A program made the translations under genes and the position numbers. DNA of 64,000 nucleotides from Malus domestica (lineage: Eukaryota > Streptophyta > Magnoliopsida > Rosales > Rosaceae), in the NCBI RefSeq assembly GCF_042453785.1, contig NC_091674.1, forward strand, positions 4,704,001 through 4,768,000, in the 5' to 3' direction. This document shows positions 53,489 to 63,679 of this stretch, piece by piece (within the stretch, counting starts at the first letter, position 1; each line of letters starts with the position of its first letter). The notes beneath the pieces were generated by a model. It made no database searches. It had not been told where the DNA came from and saw nothing but the letters and a program-made list of their open reading frames with translations.

Positions 53489-55882
53489 TGTTACACCCCC
53501 TAATTTAAATTGTATTTTCACTAGGTTAAGTTTATCTTACTTTTAAAATTGTTTTTGGGTCTTAATTGGTGTGCCCAAGGGGCCCACCCCTTGATTTTGT
53601 CCCCCGTGACCCCTTCTTCTTTCTTCTCTCTTTCTCTGCACACTCATCTCTCTCCGTCTTTATCACCAGGAGCACCCATACACACACACCAGCACCCTCA
53701 TCTCCATCATCATCAACACCACACCAACAAAACATCATCACCATCACCCTTATGTTCTAAAAAATGAAGAAAGGACACCCCAAACCCCTCTCTTCCATTC
53801 GGCCGGTACTGTTCATCATCTTCCCCGATGAGTTTCTTGATTTTTCAATGTTGGTAAGCTTCTAAAAACCCTTGGGATGTGTTTTAGGGTTAGATTGAAG
53901 CTTGTTTTAAGTTGTGTATACGTTTGAATCACAGAAAATAGCTCGGGAAAGCTTTTCCAAATTTTTTGGCGAGCACTGCCACTTTCAAGGAAATTTATGG
54001 CCAAACCATGGCGAGTTGGCTGGCGTGCAAGGTATCAATCTCTTTGTCTCGCTGAGTACTACAACTTTCCTTTTTTGTTTCACCCAATTTCGTTAAGTAT
54101 TGAAGAAGTTATACTCATTTGAATCTTACGCAGTTACCAGCGACCTCAGTGGTTTTCTAGGCATTTTTCGGCCAAAACACAGTGTGTTAGATATCATGCA
54201 AGGTCCCATTCTCTTCGTCTCTTCGAGGACTACAATTTCCATTTTTGAATCACTTGATTTCATTGAGTTTTGAAAAAGTTATGGCCGTTTAAAGTTGGTG
54301 TAGATTTCAGGCTGAAATCCGGAGTTCTCTTTCAAATGGGTCCGGCAACCCACAATTGGAACTCAGGCCGGGATTTCAAGCCTCAAAGTCCTTTCTAATC
54401 AGGCCTTCGGGCCGTTGAGCCTAAGCCCAAAACCTTAGGGCAACCCAATCTTTTTATTTTGTTATGTATTTTATTTGTTTATTTTCTGTTAGAAACCCAA
54501 ATGCCCTTGGGCCATTTAGTTAGGGCCTTAGGCCCGTGTACTCTTTAACCGTTAAAACCCTAAGCCCTTTTTCCCTTAAACCCCAACCCAAATCCTTTTA
54601 TTTATATTTATATTAATTGTTTGAAACTAAACCCAAACTCTTAAAGCCTAACCATTTTTAAAAGCTTAAACTAAACTCCTTAGCCCTTAGCCTAAACCCA
54701 TTAACCCATTATTCTAGAACTTAACCTTAACCCAAGTTCTAAACCCTAAAACCCCTAGGCTTAACCCAACACCCTTAAGACCCAAGTCCTATCTGGCGGA
54801 ATATTCCCTTGTTGACTTTTACGAAATTTATCCGGGACCCTTTTTAGGATAATTCGACGTTCTAAATCCGTTTCCAATGTCCGTTTTCCAAATTCAATTG
54901 CTATTATATAGTTTTATTTATTGGACTCTTTATGTGCTTAGGGGCGATTATAGTGGTGTTTCTATCTTCGCTAATTGCGTGGCTCATCGGCGGATAACAT
55001 GCTTACTGAGGCTATTTTGAATTATTACTATTTTTCCTATAACCCATGTTCTTATAGAATATCCGATGGATGACGATATGATATTTAGAATATGTTTCGA
55101 ACACCTCTTTATAGATGATGCATGACTTTATACTATGAAGTTGCTTTTCAAGATATATATATGTTCAGTGGTTTTGTACTTACCTAGTGGTCCTTTTTGC
55201 TACGGGACGTAGAGATAGATTTTGGTCCGTCCTGGGCGACGGTTTGGTGTTGGCATAGGGCCTGGAGTGTGTTTCTCTGGCTATTAGCACAGGGATGGGG
55301 AGCCGGCATGGGGCCTGAAATGTATTTTCCTCTGACTGTCTGCTTAAAGACGGGGAGCCGACATGGGGCCTGTGGGTTATCGGACAATTCACTAGTGATT
55401 ATTATATATACAAGTTATGATTTGAGACATTGCACATCATGCTAGGTTTTGGAAAACCTATGTTTATCATTATATATGTGTTTTCATAAAACCTGGAGGT
55501 TAGTACGTTGATAACTGTTTTACTATATATATACATATCAACTTGGTCCACTCATGTTTGTTTTGCGCCCCTTTCAGGACTTAGAATCGAGGCATACAAC
55601 CCCGGCATCAAAGCACTTCTGCATTGGCATCTTCGAGTCCTCTCGGTGTAGGACCCATTCCTTGTTCATTCAATTTTTATATTATTTCTTTTAGTATTCT
55701 AGTTAGTTGTATGCTTTGAACACGTTCCTTAAATGCATATTCATTATTCTTTTATATTTATAAGTCTTATTTATTCCTTATTCTCAGCATTTGCATTCAA
55801 TAAATGGCTTTCGTCACCCTCGGGTGTCGGCTAGCACGTGCCTATCCTGGTGTTCATGGATTATTAGGATCGGGGCGTGTCA
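53489..55882. mobile_element. Solo-LTR-like insertion, 2.4 kb, nested in the hAT
   Basis: Begins TGTTACACCCCC and ends GGGGCGTGTCA, so TG...CA ends with a short inverted repeat. It is flanked by a perfect 5-bp duplication gctta (53484-53488 and 55883-55887), as LTR retrotransposons make. There is one copy only, with no primer site, no polypurine tract and no gag-pol ORF, which fits a solo LTR left by recombination. The interior has genus-name-like runs of cccaaaccc and ggcctt that give only short ORFs. Confidence 0.75.
55235..55385. repeat. Imperfect tandem repeat in the solo LTR
   Basis: The motif ggggagccggcatggggcct and relatives (ggcatagggcctgga, ggggagccgacatggggcct) recur about every 60-70 bp in three units, giving a GC-rich island in otherwise AT-rich DNA. 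Confidence 0.65.
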
Positions 55883-57022
55883 GCTTAGGCATTAATCAAG
55901 GCGGTGGCCAGCCGCCTAGCGCCTAGGCGGCGCTAGGTGGGGATTTTTAGAACAGTGGTGTCAATGGTCGACTGGGGCTATAAGACTTGCTTTCTCTCTG
56001 AAGACAAATCCAAAACCGCTGAAATTACACCGGTATGCCAAACTCTTTTGCAACCACCTCCTGTGAACCATTTCAGAATTAAAGATTATCAGTATAATTA
56101 AAAACCAAATTAAGAACCTGGAGGGATGAAAACCAAAAGGCTAACATGAATGCATCGAATTGAACTCGTACTGGCGTACCTAGAAAAGATTAAAGGATGT
56201 CTCTTCTTAATAGGGAAACTACGAACTTTGTCATAATCCACAAGGCCAAAAAATATATCCCTTCCAATTTGTTCCTTCATGTCCTTATCTTGAGCAACCT
56301 AAGCATACCTATATACTGGCATTTTCGAAAAAAAATAGCAAAAATAGAGATAGAGAATGTAACGACCCATTTCCAAAATTCCATTTTAATTAGTTAAAAT
56401 TATAAAAATACCCCTAATGATGGAAAGGTTGACCTTCGTTGTCTTTTGTTCGTTGACGTATTAGAATTTTTCGTTTATTTTATTTCTGTAATTCATGTTG
56501 ATAAGAATGCATAGGCATGATCAGAATCGACTTCGGAGCTAAAATGAAGCTTCTACGATTTTTGAACATCAAGGGCATTTCAGTAATTTCACAAGTGGAG
56601 ATATTTCCCCACCTTAGACCTCTACATGGCTGACATTTGGCATTTCCCCCACCCCATTTCTAGGGTATTTTCTTCCTTACTCGTGAAGCCTCTCTCTAGA
56701 ACACTCTCATTCTCTCCTTGTCTCTCTCTCACTCAGACCTCAAACCCTCTTCATTAACATCCATTAAGACCACCCTCATCGGCTTTTATCCCTCTGGCGA
56801 CCCTCACAGCACCACCATTTCCTTCCCTACGAGTTCTACGAGCCTAGAACGAGAAGAAACCCTCACTTCTCTCTCTCATTCGTTGGATAGTACCTTTATG
56901 TGCAAAAAAGTAAATCTGGCGAGTTCTCGTCATTTTTCCGACGAGGTAAGCTTGATAACAACTCTAAATATTTGTAGATCATGTTTAGGAGTAAGTTTAG
57001 GTAGTTTTTGAAACATGCATGT

Positions 57023-57681
57023 TGTAACATTCCACATCACCCAGGGGAGTGGATCCCGTAAGCCTTATATGTATATTCCCATATCTACCTAGCACGAGGC
57101 CTTTTGGGAGCTCACTAGCTTTATGTTCCATCAGAATTTCGAAGTTAATCGAGTTCACGCGAGAGCAATCCTATGATGGGTGACTCACTGGGAAGTTCTC
57201 GTGTGAGTTCCCAGAAACAAAACCATGAGGGTGTGGTCGGTGCCCAAAGCAGACAATATCGTGTTACGGTAGAGTCGAGCCCGAAATGTGGTGGGGCCCT
57301 GGTCGGGATGTGACAATTTGTGGTATCAAAGTCAATCCCTGGTTAGAAGTGTGCAAACGAGGACGTCGGGCCCCTAAAGTGGTGGATTATAACATCCCAC
57401 ATCGCCCAAGGGAGTGGATATTGTAAGCCTTATATGTATATTTCCATCTTTACGTAGCACGAGGCATTTTGGGAGCTCGCTGGCTTCAGGTTCCATTAAA
57501 ACTCCAAATTTAAGCGAGTTTGTGAGAGAGCAATTCCATGATGGGTGACCCACTGGGAAGTTCTCGTGTGAGTTCCCAGAAACAAAACCTTGAGGGCGTG
57601 GTCGGGGCCTAAATCGGACAATATCGTGCTATAGTAGAGTCGAGCTCAGGATGTGGTGGGGGCTTGGGTCGGGATGTGACA
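57023..57681 (+). mobile_element. Cassandra-type TRIM retrotransposon, complete
   Basis: Two LTRs of about 293 bp (57023-57315 and 57388-57681) flank a 72-bp core with a primer-binding site tggtatcaaagtcaa (initiator-Met type) and a purine-rich gggcccctaaagtgg tract. A perfect 5-bp duplication catgt (57018-57022 and 57682-57686) bounds it. Each LTR holds a segment matching plant 5S rRNA (tccatcag, gaagttaa, cgagagcaat, gatgggtgac, ctgggaagttctcgtg), the defining feature of Cassandra. It has no coding capacity and depends on other elements. Confidence 0.93.
57127..57210 (+). promoter_or_regulatory. 5S-rRNA-like segment in the left Cassandra LTR
   Basis: Corresponds to the middle and 3' part of 5S rRNA, including the internal control region (gagagcaatc, gatgggtgactcactgggaa), the promoter used by RNA polymerase III in 5S genes. 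The equivalent in the right LTR is at 57491-57570 (gggtgacccactgggaag). The two differ at several bases, so the insertion is not new. Confidence 0.8.
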
Positions 57682-58158
57682 CATGTTGGTGACATTTGAT
57701 GCAAAAACCAACTCGGGAATCATTCTCCTAGTTTTCCTGCAAATGATTGTGAGTTGCAGGCCATTTTTCGACCAATACCGATCCTGATCTCGACTCGATC
57801 TCATCTTGGTATACTCTTGTTCCTTATTTTTGTATCTTCATTTTGACTTTTGAATTAATACAAATGGTGTAGAATTGAGCTCGAAAGGAGCTCGGGAAGT
57901 TCTGCCTAGATTTCGGTCGAACCGACGGCCTGAAACCGGGCTGACCTGACCTGTGACCCATAACCCAACTCTAAACCTAGCCCAAAACCTTGGGCCTATG
58001 TAACCTAGGCCCAAACCAGAACCAGGCCCAACCCATTTACTATAACCCAGACCCAATCCAGTTACCTAGAACCCAGGCCCAAACCCATATCTGACCTGAC
58101 TCGAGTTTGAAACCCAGTCTCACGGTAGGATAATGGGCCTCACGTAGGTGTGCATGGG

Positions 58159-60978
58159 TGATAGGAGCATATTTATGCGACTTAGTATGTTTGTTTTCGT
58201 GCATTTATGTTCTTAGTTCTTAGTTATGTTAGTAGTTTAAGCCATTTTCGTGTGTTTATAGGTTCTATGGGCCAAGGATGCAAGAAGATGCATTTTGGAG
58301 CATTTTTGGGCCAAGATTGGATGGTGCAAACATGGAGACATGAGGATGGACGAATTTGATGATTCAAAGGGCTAGAAATCTGCATGTGTGTGTGCAAAGT
58401 GTTGGCCTACAATTTCAAACATCATAGATGCCATGTGATGGCAGAAAATGTGTTTATTGCTAGCTAAATGGATGAAGAACATGTATGTGCAAGTATAAAC
58501 ACCACATGGGCAGCAAGAAGGAAAGAAAACAGCAAGGAACACACCACATAGGCAGCAAGGAATCAGAAATTAAAGCATGGAGGAGTGGGAAGTGATGAGG
58601 ACAGCACACACACACACACACGGCAATGGAATGGAGTTGGCAGATTTCTACAACATTGGTAGTGAATGGACAGCAAGGAATGGCAGAAATTGGACCACTA
58701 TGAGGTGGATTTCTGGTTGGTCTTCCACTTATAACTTTGGGTGGCTTTGGAATGATTGTTTCTAGGTGGAAAGAGCACAAAAACAGCACACACACATGCA
58801 AAATGGAGCTGGCAGCTTCACATCCTTCCATTGCCGTGAGTGCCTTGTCCATTACCTTGCATTGCTTGACATTTTCAACCTCTATATAAACACCATTCAG
58901 CCTTCAAGGAAGACACACAGCCATTCATACACATTTCCATTAGTTCCAAGGCTTGCAAAGAATGAGGAGTGCTTGGAGTTGTGCTAGCCATTCCATTGGA
59001 GTTGTTGGAGCATTCTAGGTGTCTTCTACTTTGTTTCTCTATGTTTAATATCAATTTTTTTTGTTTAATTGCAAGTATGAGGAACTAAACCCTTTCTTAG
59101 CTAGGGTGAAGTTCGAAGCCATGAACATGTTTGAGATATGAATTGATTTCTTCCAATTGTGATTTAATAAGTTGTGAATGCAATTCAATTAACTACTTTC
59201 TTCAAAACTAATTCTTGTATGTTGATTAAGGATGCATACTTAGTTTTCATGCATGAATTTGATGCTAGGATATAAATGAGTTTCACCTAATCGTTACAAG
59301 TTTATATTCATTGGTAGTGAAGGTTGCTAGTCACAATCGCGTTAATTGAATTCTTGGCAAATGTATCATGCATTCATAGTTACGAATGCCTCGTTAACAC
59401 TTATGATTTTCATAGAACGTAATGATCTTTGATTGTATCTCTATTATGCATTCATGTAGAGGACTTTTGGAGAATAATATGGATTGTCGTATGCATTCAT
59501 CCAATTCAATAAATCAAGGAAAATCTGAGGATTAATTAGTGCATCACGGTTAATCTGGGGTGTTGAGTTTCATAATCTATTGAAAAGCAATTGGAAATCA
59601 ATTCATGTACAAGTGTGTCATATGTGAAGAATGGATCTCTAGCTAATCCATAAACCATCTATTTAGTTTTACTTTTTGTTGTTATCTCAATCTCATCCAA
59701 ACCAATACCTCCCATTTACTTTCTTGTATCGAAGTGTGTTTAAGTTTGCTTAGTTTGTGCCTTAAAGTGTTTTGAACTCTTTGAGTCTAGTTTAGTGTTT
59801 TAAAGCCTACTTTTGTGTTTTTAAGTTTCTTCTTATATTCTTGAGTCTTATATTTGTTGATTAGCATCCCTAGTTAATCCCCAAGAGAAGGGACGGACTG
59901 ACAAGAGGAAATAAAGGGACGGACTGACAGAAGAAAAACAAAAGGGTCGTATATTTTCTCAAACTCATGTTTAATTTCTGGTTTAATTTGAAAATAATGT
60001 GTAACTAAATTTATTTTGGCTAGAGGTTAATTCAAAGCCATGAATATATTTGTAATATGAATTGATTACCTTCAGTTGTGATTTCTGAGTTGTGATTTAA
60101 TTTGCTTAACTGCTTGATTGATAACTTATTTTTGTATGTCGATTAAGAATGCATACTTAATTTACATACATGAATTTGATGCTAGAATATAAGTGAATTT
60201 CACCTAATCGTTATGAACTTATATTCACAAGTAGTGAAGGTTGTTATCCACAATCGTGTTAAGTGAATTCTAGGCTGGATTAACATGCGTATTCCATAGT
60301 TATGAATGCCTAGTCAATGTTTATGATTTCCGTTGAACTTAATGATCTTTGTTGAATGTCTCTATCATGCGTATTCCATAGTTAGGGACTTTGATGAGGA
60401 ATAATTTGGTTGTAATGCGTATTCCATTCAATCCGATGAATCTAGGGAAATCTAAGAGTTAATTTAAGCGGACCTAATTAACTTGGAACATTGTCATTCA
60501 CAATTCATTGAAAGAACAACTGAAAATCAATTTAGGTTGCATATGTGTCATGTGTGGAGAAGAACCCTCTAGCTAGTCCGTCACCTATCCTTTCACCTTA
60601 ATTTCATGCTTTTGTCAATTCTGTAATTTATTTAAGTTTAATTTACTTCTCGTCAAAACCAAACCCCCCCCATTATTAAATTATATTATTTAGTTAGTTT
60701 TCATTGTTGTTAGTCTTTTAATTCAATTTCCGTCCATTTCAGTTCCTAGTGTCTAATTTGATTGTTTTCATTATTTTGAGTCATTCTAAGTGTGTTTCGA
60801 GTTATTAGAGTTTTTAGCCTAGTTTTGTGTCCTTGAGTCTTGTTTAATATTTTTAAATTAATTTAGAATAGATTAGCAATCCCTCCTAATCCCCGGCCTA
60901 GAACGATACCCTACTTACATCTATACTACAATTGTCAAAAAGAGGGTTTAATTTGTGTGTCAAGTAATTCTCACATCA
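58159..60978 (+). repeat. 5' LTR (2.8 kb) of the Ty3-type element
   Basis: Starts tgataggagcatatttatg and ends ctcacatca just before the primer site. It contains two diverged copies of an 0.85-0.9-kb unit: about 59085-59900 and 60005-60900 share gatgctag(a/g)atataa, tttcacctaatcgtta, gtagtgaaggttg and tgcatactta. The boundaries follow TG/CA rules and the position of the primer site; the partner LTR is not visible for proof. Confidence 0.65.
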
Positions 60979-60983
60979 AATTT

Positions 60984-61001
60984 TGGCGCCGTTGCCGGGG
61001 A
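60984..61001 (+). other. Primer-binding site of the Ty3-type element
   Basis: tggcgccgttgccgggga, five bases after the LTR end, is the conserved primer-binding sequence of many plant Athila/Tat-type Ty3 elements. Confidence 0.8.
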
Positions 61002-61117
61002 TTAGCAACTTTGCTAATCCCTTTATTTTTGTTTTTGTTTATGTTTATATTGGTGTTTGTGTATTTTACTTTTGATATTTGATTTATTTTTCTTTCTTTC
61101 TTTGATTTTAGGTACAA

Positions 61118-62740
61118 ATGGAGCGAGACATGGCACTTGCGACCATTCAAGCTCAATTGGCACAACTCACTGCTCAATTGACTCATAATGCGGAACGGAC
61201 CACAATGCCAAGTGTCCCTACATTTGATGTGCCCTATGGGCAAGGTTATCAAAGTCCTCAATTTTATGCAAATGAAGATGTTTGGGGATATCAAGGCCAT
61301 AACCAATCAAGGGGCAACATATTTTCCAACGCTTACAATTCAGATTGGAGAGGTAATTCAGATTATATGTGGGATGAACCTCAACAATTTCAACAAGGTG
61401 GATATTGGCAGCAAGACGAGTTCTATTCAAGACCTATGCAGCCACCACAACATCCCCCACAACAATTCCAATCAAATCAAAGTATGCCCGTGAATTATAA
61501 TGAAATTCTTGAAGGACTAATTTCTTTGGCGCAGGGTTTTCAAAAAGAAGAACAATTTTCGCCATCGGAAGAGTTCTATCAGTGGCCATATGAACCGTCA
61601 CAGCCACCACAACAATTCCAATCAAATCAAAGTATGCCCATGAATTATAATGAAATTCTTGAAGGACTAATTTATGTGGCGCAGGGTTTACAAAAAGAAG
61701 AACAATTGCCGCCATCAGAAGAGTTCTATCAGTGGCCATATGAACCGTCACAGCCACCACAACAATCAACCCAATTCAATTCAGGTACATCCTTGGATAA
61801 TGATACACTTAATAAGTTACTCACCTCTTTGAATCAGGGAGTAGAAAATCAAAACCAGGAGATGCAAGACCGAGTCAAAAGATTGGATGAATTGGATATG
61901 CAAGTTGGGCAGATTGTAGAATTCATGGCACAGATTCGAGATCAAAGTGAACTTTCCAACTCAAACATTGCAAATTCAAAGGCAGAAAGTGAAATCGATG
62001 AAGCCATCACTTTGGAAAGTGACATGAAGGATGAAGCTGTCCCAGAACCATCCAAACACAGCCCGAACATGGATGAATTGCTGCTGCAAGCAGAAGAGGA
62101 GGAGGACGGCCTGGGCAGTTTAGAAGAATTCTTGCTGCAAGCTCCTCAAATCCCTATGTCATCCAACTCAGGTGAGGAAGTTCTAAATTCACTTCATTCT
62201 AACATTATTCCACCGAATGTCCTTTGTCCTTGCAGGTTTTTGATTCCAAATATCAAAGAGAGTGAAAAAGACATTGTGGAAGCTCTTCCAAAGGTGCAAA
62301 GTGATATCCCAATTCTTGGTGCACCAAAACAAGTTCCCGATGGTATTGAAACGTTCAAAGAACCTTGCACACCAAGAAAAGGGATTCAAGAGAATGAAGT
62401 GGTTGAAGCATATCAAGAATACATCCAAGAGGCTGTGCATGAGACAATCAAGCCCAAAGCAGTTGAGTTTGATGACACGGGACAAGCCACAACCATCATA
62501 GTAAACCTGGCCAAGTTCAAAGTCCCAGAAATGTTCAAAGATGTGGTGTTTGTCATTGAGTTTGTGTCGGAAAAAGAAAGTAAGCCATCTTCTCCAATTT
62601 TAATTTTAATTTATACTAACATGTTTCTGATTTTGATGATTCAGGCACCCACTCTTGAATTTAAACCATTGCCAAATCATTTCAAGTATCACCTCCCATT
62701 AAAAGATAAATTCCATGCTTTGGAACCGAGGGGAGTTTAA
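61118..62740 (+). CDS. Gag-related 540-aa protein of the non-autonomous Ty3-type element
   Basis: Uninterrupted frame starting MERDMALATIQAQLAQLTAQ. The N-terminal third is Gln/Asn/Pro-rich, with FSNAYNSDWRGNSDYMW recalling the Gag linker of Athila-type elements. Residues about 115-214 are two near-identical 50-aa repeats (SNQSMP, NYNEILEGLI, EEFYQWPYEPSQPPQ). Residues about 255-285 (VKRLDELDMQVGQIVEFMAQ) match the conserved segment that usually follows Gag. The acidic middle is unlike known domains. The end has LEFKPLPNHFKY, resembling the motif just before Ty3 reverse transcriptase, then stops. No zinc knuckle. The open frame over 1.6 kb suggests either recent insertion or selection. Function is unknown. 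Confidence 0.75.
   Translation: MERDMALATIQAQLAQLTAQLTHNAERTTMPSVPTFDVPYGQGYQSPQFYANEDVWGYQGHNQSRGNIFSNAYNSDWRGNSDYMWDEPQQFQQGGYWQQDEFYSRPMQPPQHPPQQFQSNQSMPVNYNEILEGLISLAQGFQKEEQFSPSEEFYQWPYEPSQPPQQFQSNQSMPMNYNEILEGLIYVAQGLQKEEQLPPSEEFYQWPYEPSQPPQQSTQFNSGTSLDNDTLNKLLTSLNQGVENQNQEMQDRVKRLDELDMQVGQIVEFMAQIRDQSELSNSNIANSKAESEIDEAITLESDMKDEAVPEPSKHSPNMDELLLQAEEEEDGLGSLEEFLLQAPQIPMSSNSGEEVLNSLHSNIIPPNVLCPCRFLIPNIKESEKDIVEALPKVQSDIPILGAPKQVPDGIETFKEPCTPRKGIQENEVVEAYQEYIQEAVHETIKPKAVEFDDTGQATTIIVNLAKFKVPEMFKDVVFVIEFVSEKESKPSSPILILIYTNMFLILMIQAPTLEFKPLPNHFKYHLPLKDKFHALEPRGV
61459..61758 (+). repeat. Two 150-bp in-frame tandem repeats
   Basis: Units at about 61459 and 61609 (caacaattccaatcaaatca, gaagagttctatcagtggcc) repeat with a 150-bp period and few differences, encoding a duplicated 50-residue module of the 540-aa protein. 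Confidence 0.92.
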
Positions 62741-63052
62741 AGGAAAGATTCGTCCCGCTAAAGACGTTAAATCAAACGCTTCTTGGGAGGCAACCCAAGC
62801 ATTCAACGAAGGGAGACTTTGGAATCGCCAACCAAATCAGATTTGAATTCTTACACCCTTATCTTTACTATTTTCATTTTGTTTTGTTTAGTTGGTTGTG
62901 TTATTTGGTTGATTTTTGTGAGTTTGTGTTATTTAGTTTAAGTGTGGGGGAAGGTTAACCAAAGTTTTTTTTTTTACATTAATTTACAAAAAAAAAAAAA
63001 AAAAAAACATAAAAGTAAAAATATTTTACAATGATGTGTAAACTAATAGCAT
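62741..63052. other. Non-coding spacer between the sense and antisense ORFs
   Basis: Contains the relic cttcttgggaggcaacccaa (62779-62798), a G/T-rich stretch and poly-T/poly-A runs near 62965 and 62991. The two ORFs converge on this spacer. No gene is seen. Confidence 0.5.
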
Positions 63053-63679
63053 TCATTGGTCAGGTGGTGCTTCAGTAGTCGGCGGAGCTTCAGCAGTCGG
63101 CGGGGCCACAGAAGGAAGAGGCAACAGAGGTTGATCAGTTGGAGCTTCACTACGCGGTGCCGCTCCAGAAAACGAAGGCAGATGCAGTTGGAACAAACCC
63201 ACAAACCTCCGATGATCAAGTAAAATTTGACCATCAGTGTCTTGCAGCTGGTCAATTTTCCTCTTCATGTTTGTGGCATAACTGTGTGCAAGCTTGTGCA
63301 ATTGTTTATTTTCATGCTTGAGTCCTCTAATCTCCTCTTTGAGACTCTGTATTTCAGCCACCAACGATTCAACGTGACGGGTTCGAGCAAATAGGCGTTG
63401 GGCCGTGTTGGATACAGAACCCGCACACTGCACGCTAAGAGCCAGAGACTCCTTAACCGCCAATTCATCAGACCGTCTAGCGAGCAGTCTGTTATCTCTG
63501 GGGGTGACAAGGTTCCGGGCCACCACCGCAGGGATCATGTCATTTTTCATCACCGAATCCCCAACGGTAAGAGGACCAGTAGGGGATATGAAGGACGGGC
63601 GCCATAGGTTGTCTGGAGAAGGCGGGGCTGCTTCTTCACCACGGTTCAAGTTAAAACGACGATCGGAAGGGCCAGACAT
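63053..63679 (-). CDS. Antisense coiled-coil ORF of the Ty3-type element, 208 aa
   Basis: Opposite in direction to the element and open from ATG at 63677-63679 (MSGPSDRRFNLNRGEEAAPP). The N-terminal half has a basic region (VARNLVTPRDNRLLARRSDE). Residues about 95-165 form a probable coiled coil (VESLVAEIQSLKEEIRGLKH and on). The tail is a Pro/Ala-rich repeat (APPTAEAPPTTEAPP). No enzymatic motif. Some Tat-lineage plant retroelements, such as Grande, carry antisense ORFs near the 3' side, so the layout has precedent, but I know of no assigned function. About 115 bases upstream on the minus strand a TA-rich tttttataga (63791-63800) could act as a core promoter. It could also be just a plus-strand TATA (tctataaaaa). 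Confidence 0.65.
   Translation of the reverse strand: MSGPSDRRFNLNRGEEAAPPSPDNLWRPSFISPTGPLTVGDSVMKNDMIPAVVARNLVTPRDNRLLARRSDELAVKESLALSVQCAGSVSNTAQRLFARTRHVESLVAEIQSLKEEIRGLKHENKQLHKLAHSYATNMKRKIDQLQDTDGQILLDHRRFVGLFQLHLPSFSGAAPRSEAPTDQPLLPLPSVAPPTAEAPPTTEAPPDQ

Larger units (their letters stand above)
53072..55957. mobile_element. hAT element inserted in exon 16 of UBP copy 3
   Basis: Ends CAAGGTTCTAAAA and TTTTAGAACAGTG are imperfect inverted repeats. The flanking 8-bp duplication gtgtcaat is perfect (53064-53071 and 55958-55965) and is UBP coding sequence. Sub-terminal clusters of ctaggcgg/ccgcctag occur on both sides. Without the nested insertion (53489-55882) the element would be about 490 bp and non-coding, so it is a non-autonomous hAT. 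Confidence 0.9.
52474..56298 (-). pseudogene. Third, heavily degraded UBP12/13 partial copy
   Basis: On the minus strand the pieces match parental exons 15 (56180-56298: VAQDKDMKEQIGRDI, FGLVDYDKVRSFPI), 16 (55958-56062 plus 53046-53071: VAKEFGIPV, stop, FQRFWICLQRESKSYSPSRP, then LTPYEELQS), part of 19 (52790-52855: LNQLAGFAPD), 20 (52587-52657: EIGFVPCIVCKHLDKGKPFQ) and 21 (52480-52515). It has stops and lost exons 17-18. Exon 16 is cut in two by a hAT insertion with an exact target duplication. Same strand as the parent gene and copy 2. Confidence 0.85.
56358..58158. mobile_element. Left part of a large LTR-like element (incomplete)
   Basis: Starts tgtaacgacccatttcc right after UBP copy 3 sequence. 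Its layout resembles the solo LTR at 53489-55882: a pyrimidine-rich stretch (tctctctctcactcagacct), then runs of cccaaaccca. It is interrupted by the Cassandra TRIM and then by the Ty3-type element at 58159. The other end is not in the window, so its class is an inference. Confidence 0.4.

Noticed and set aside
57127..57570. Two possible 5S rRNA genes
   Set aside because: The matches are partial and lie inside two direct repeats with a primer site and a target duplication, so they are Cassandra LTRs and not 5S genes.
61434..61769. 111-codon minus-strand ORF with internal repeats
   Set aside because: Shadow of the 150-bp repeats in the 540-codon sense ORF.
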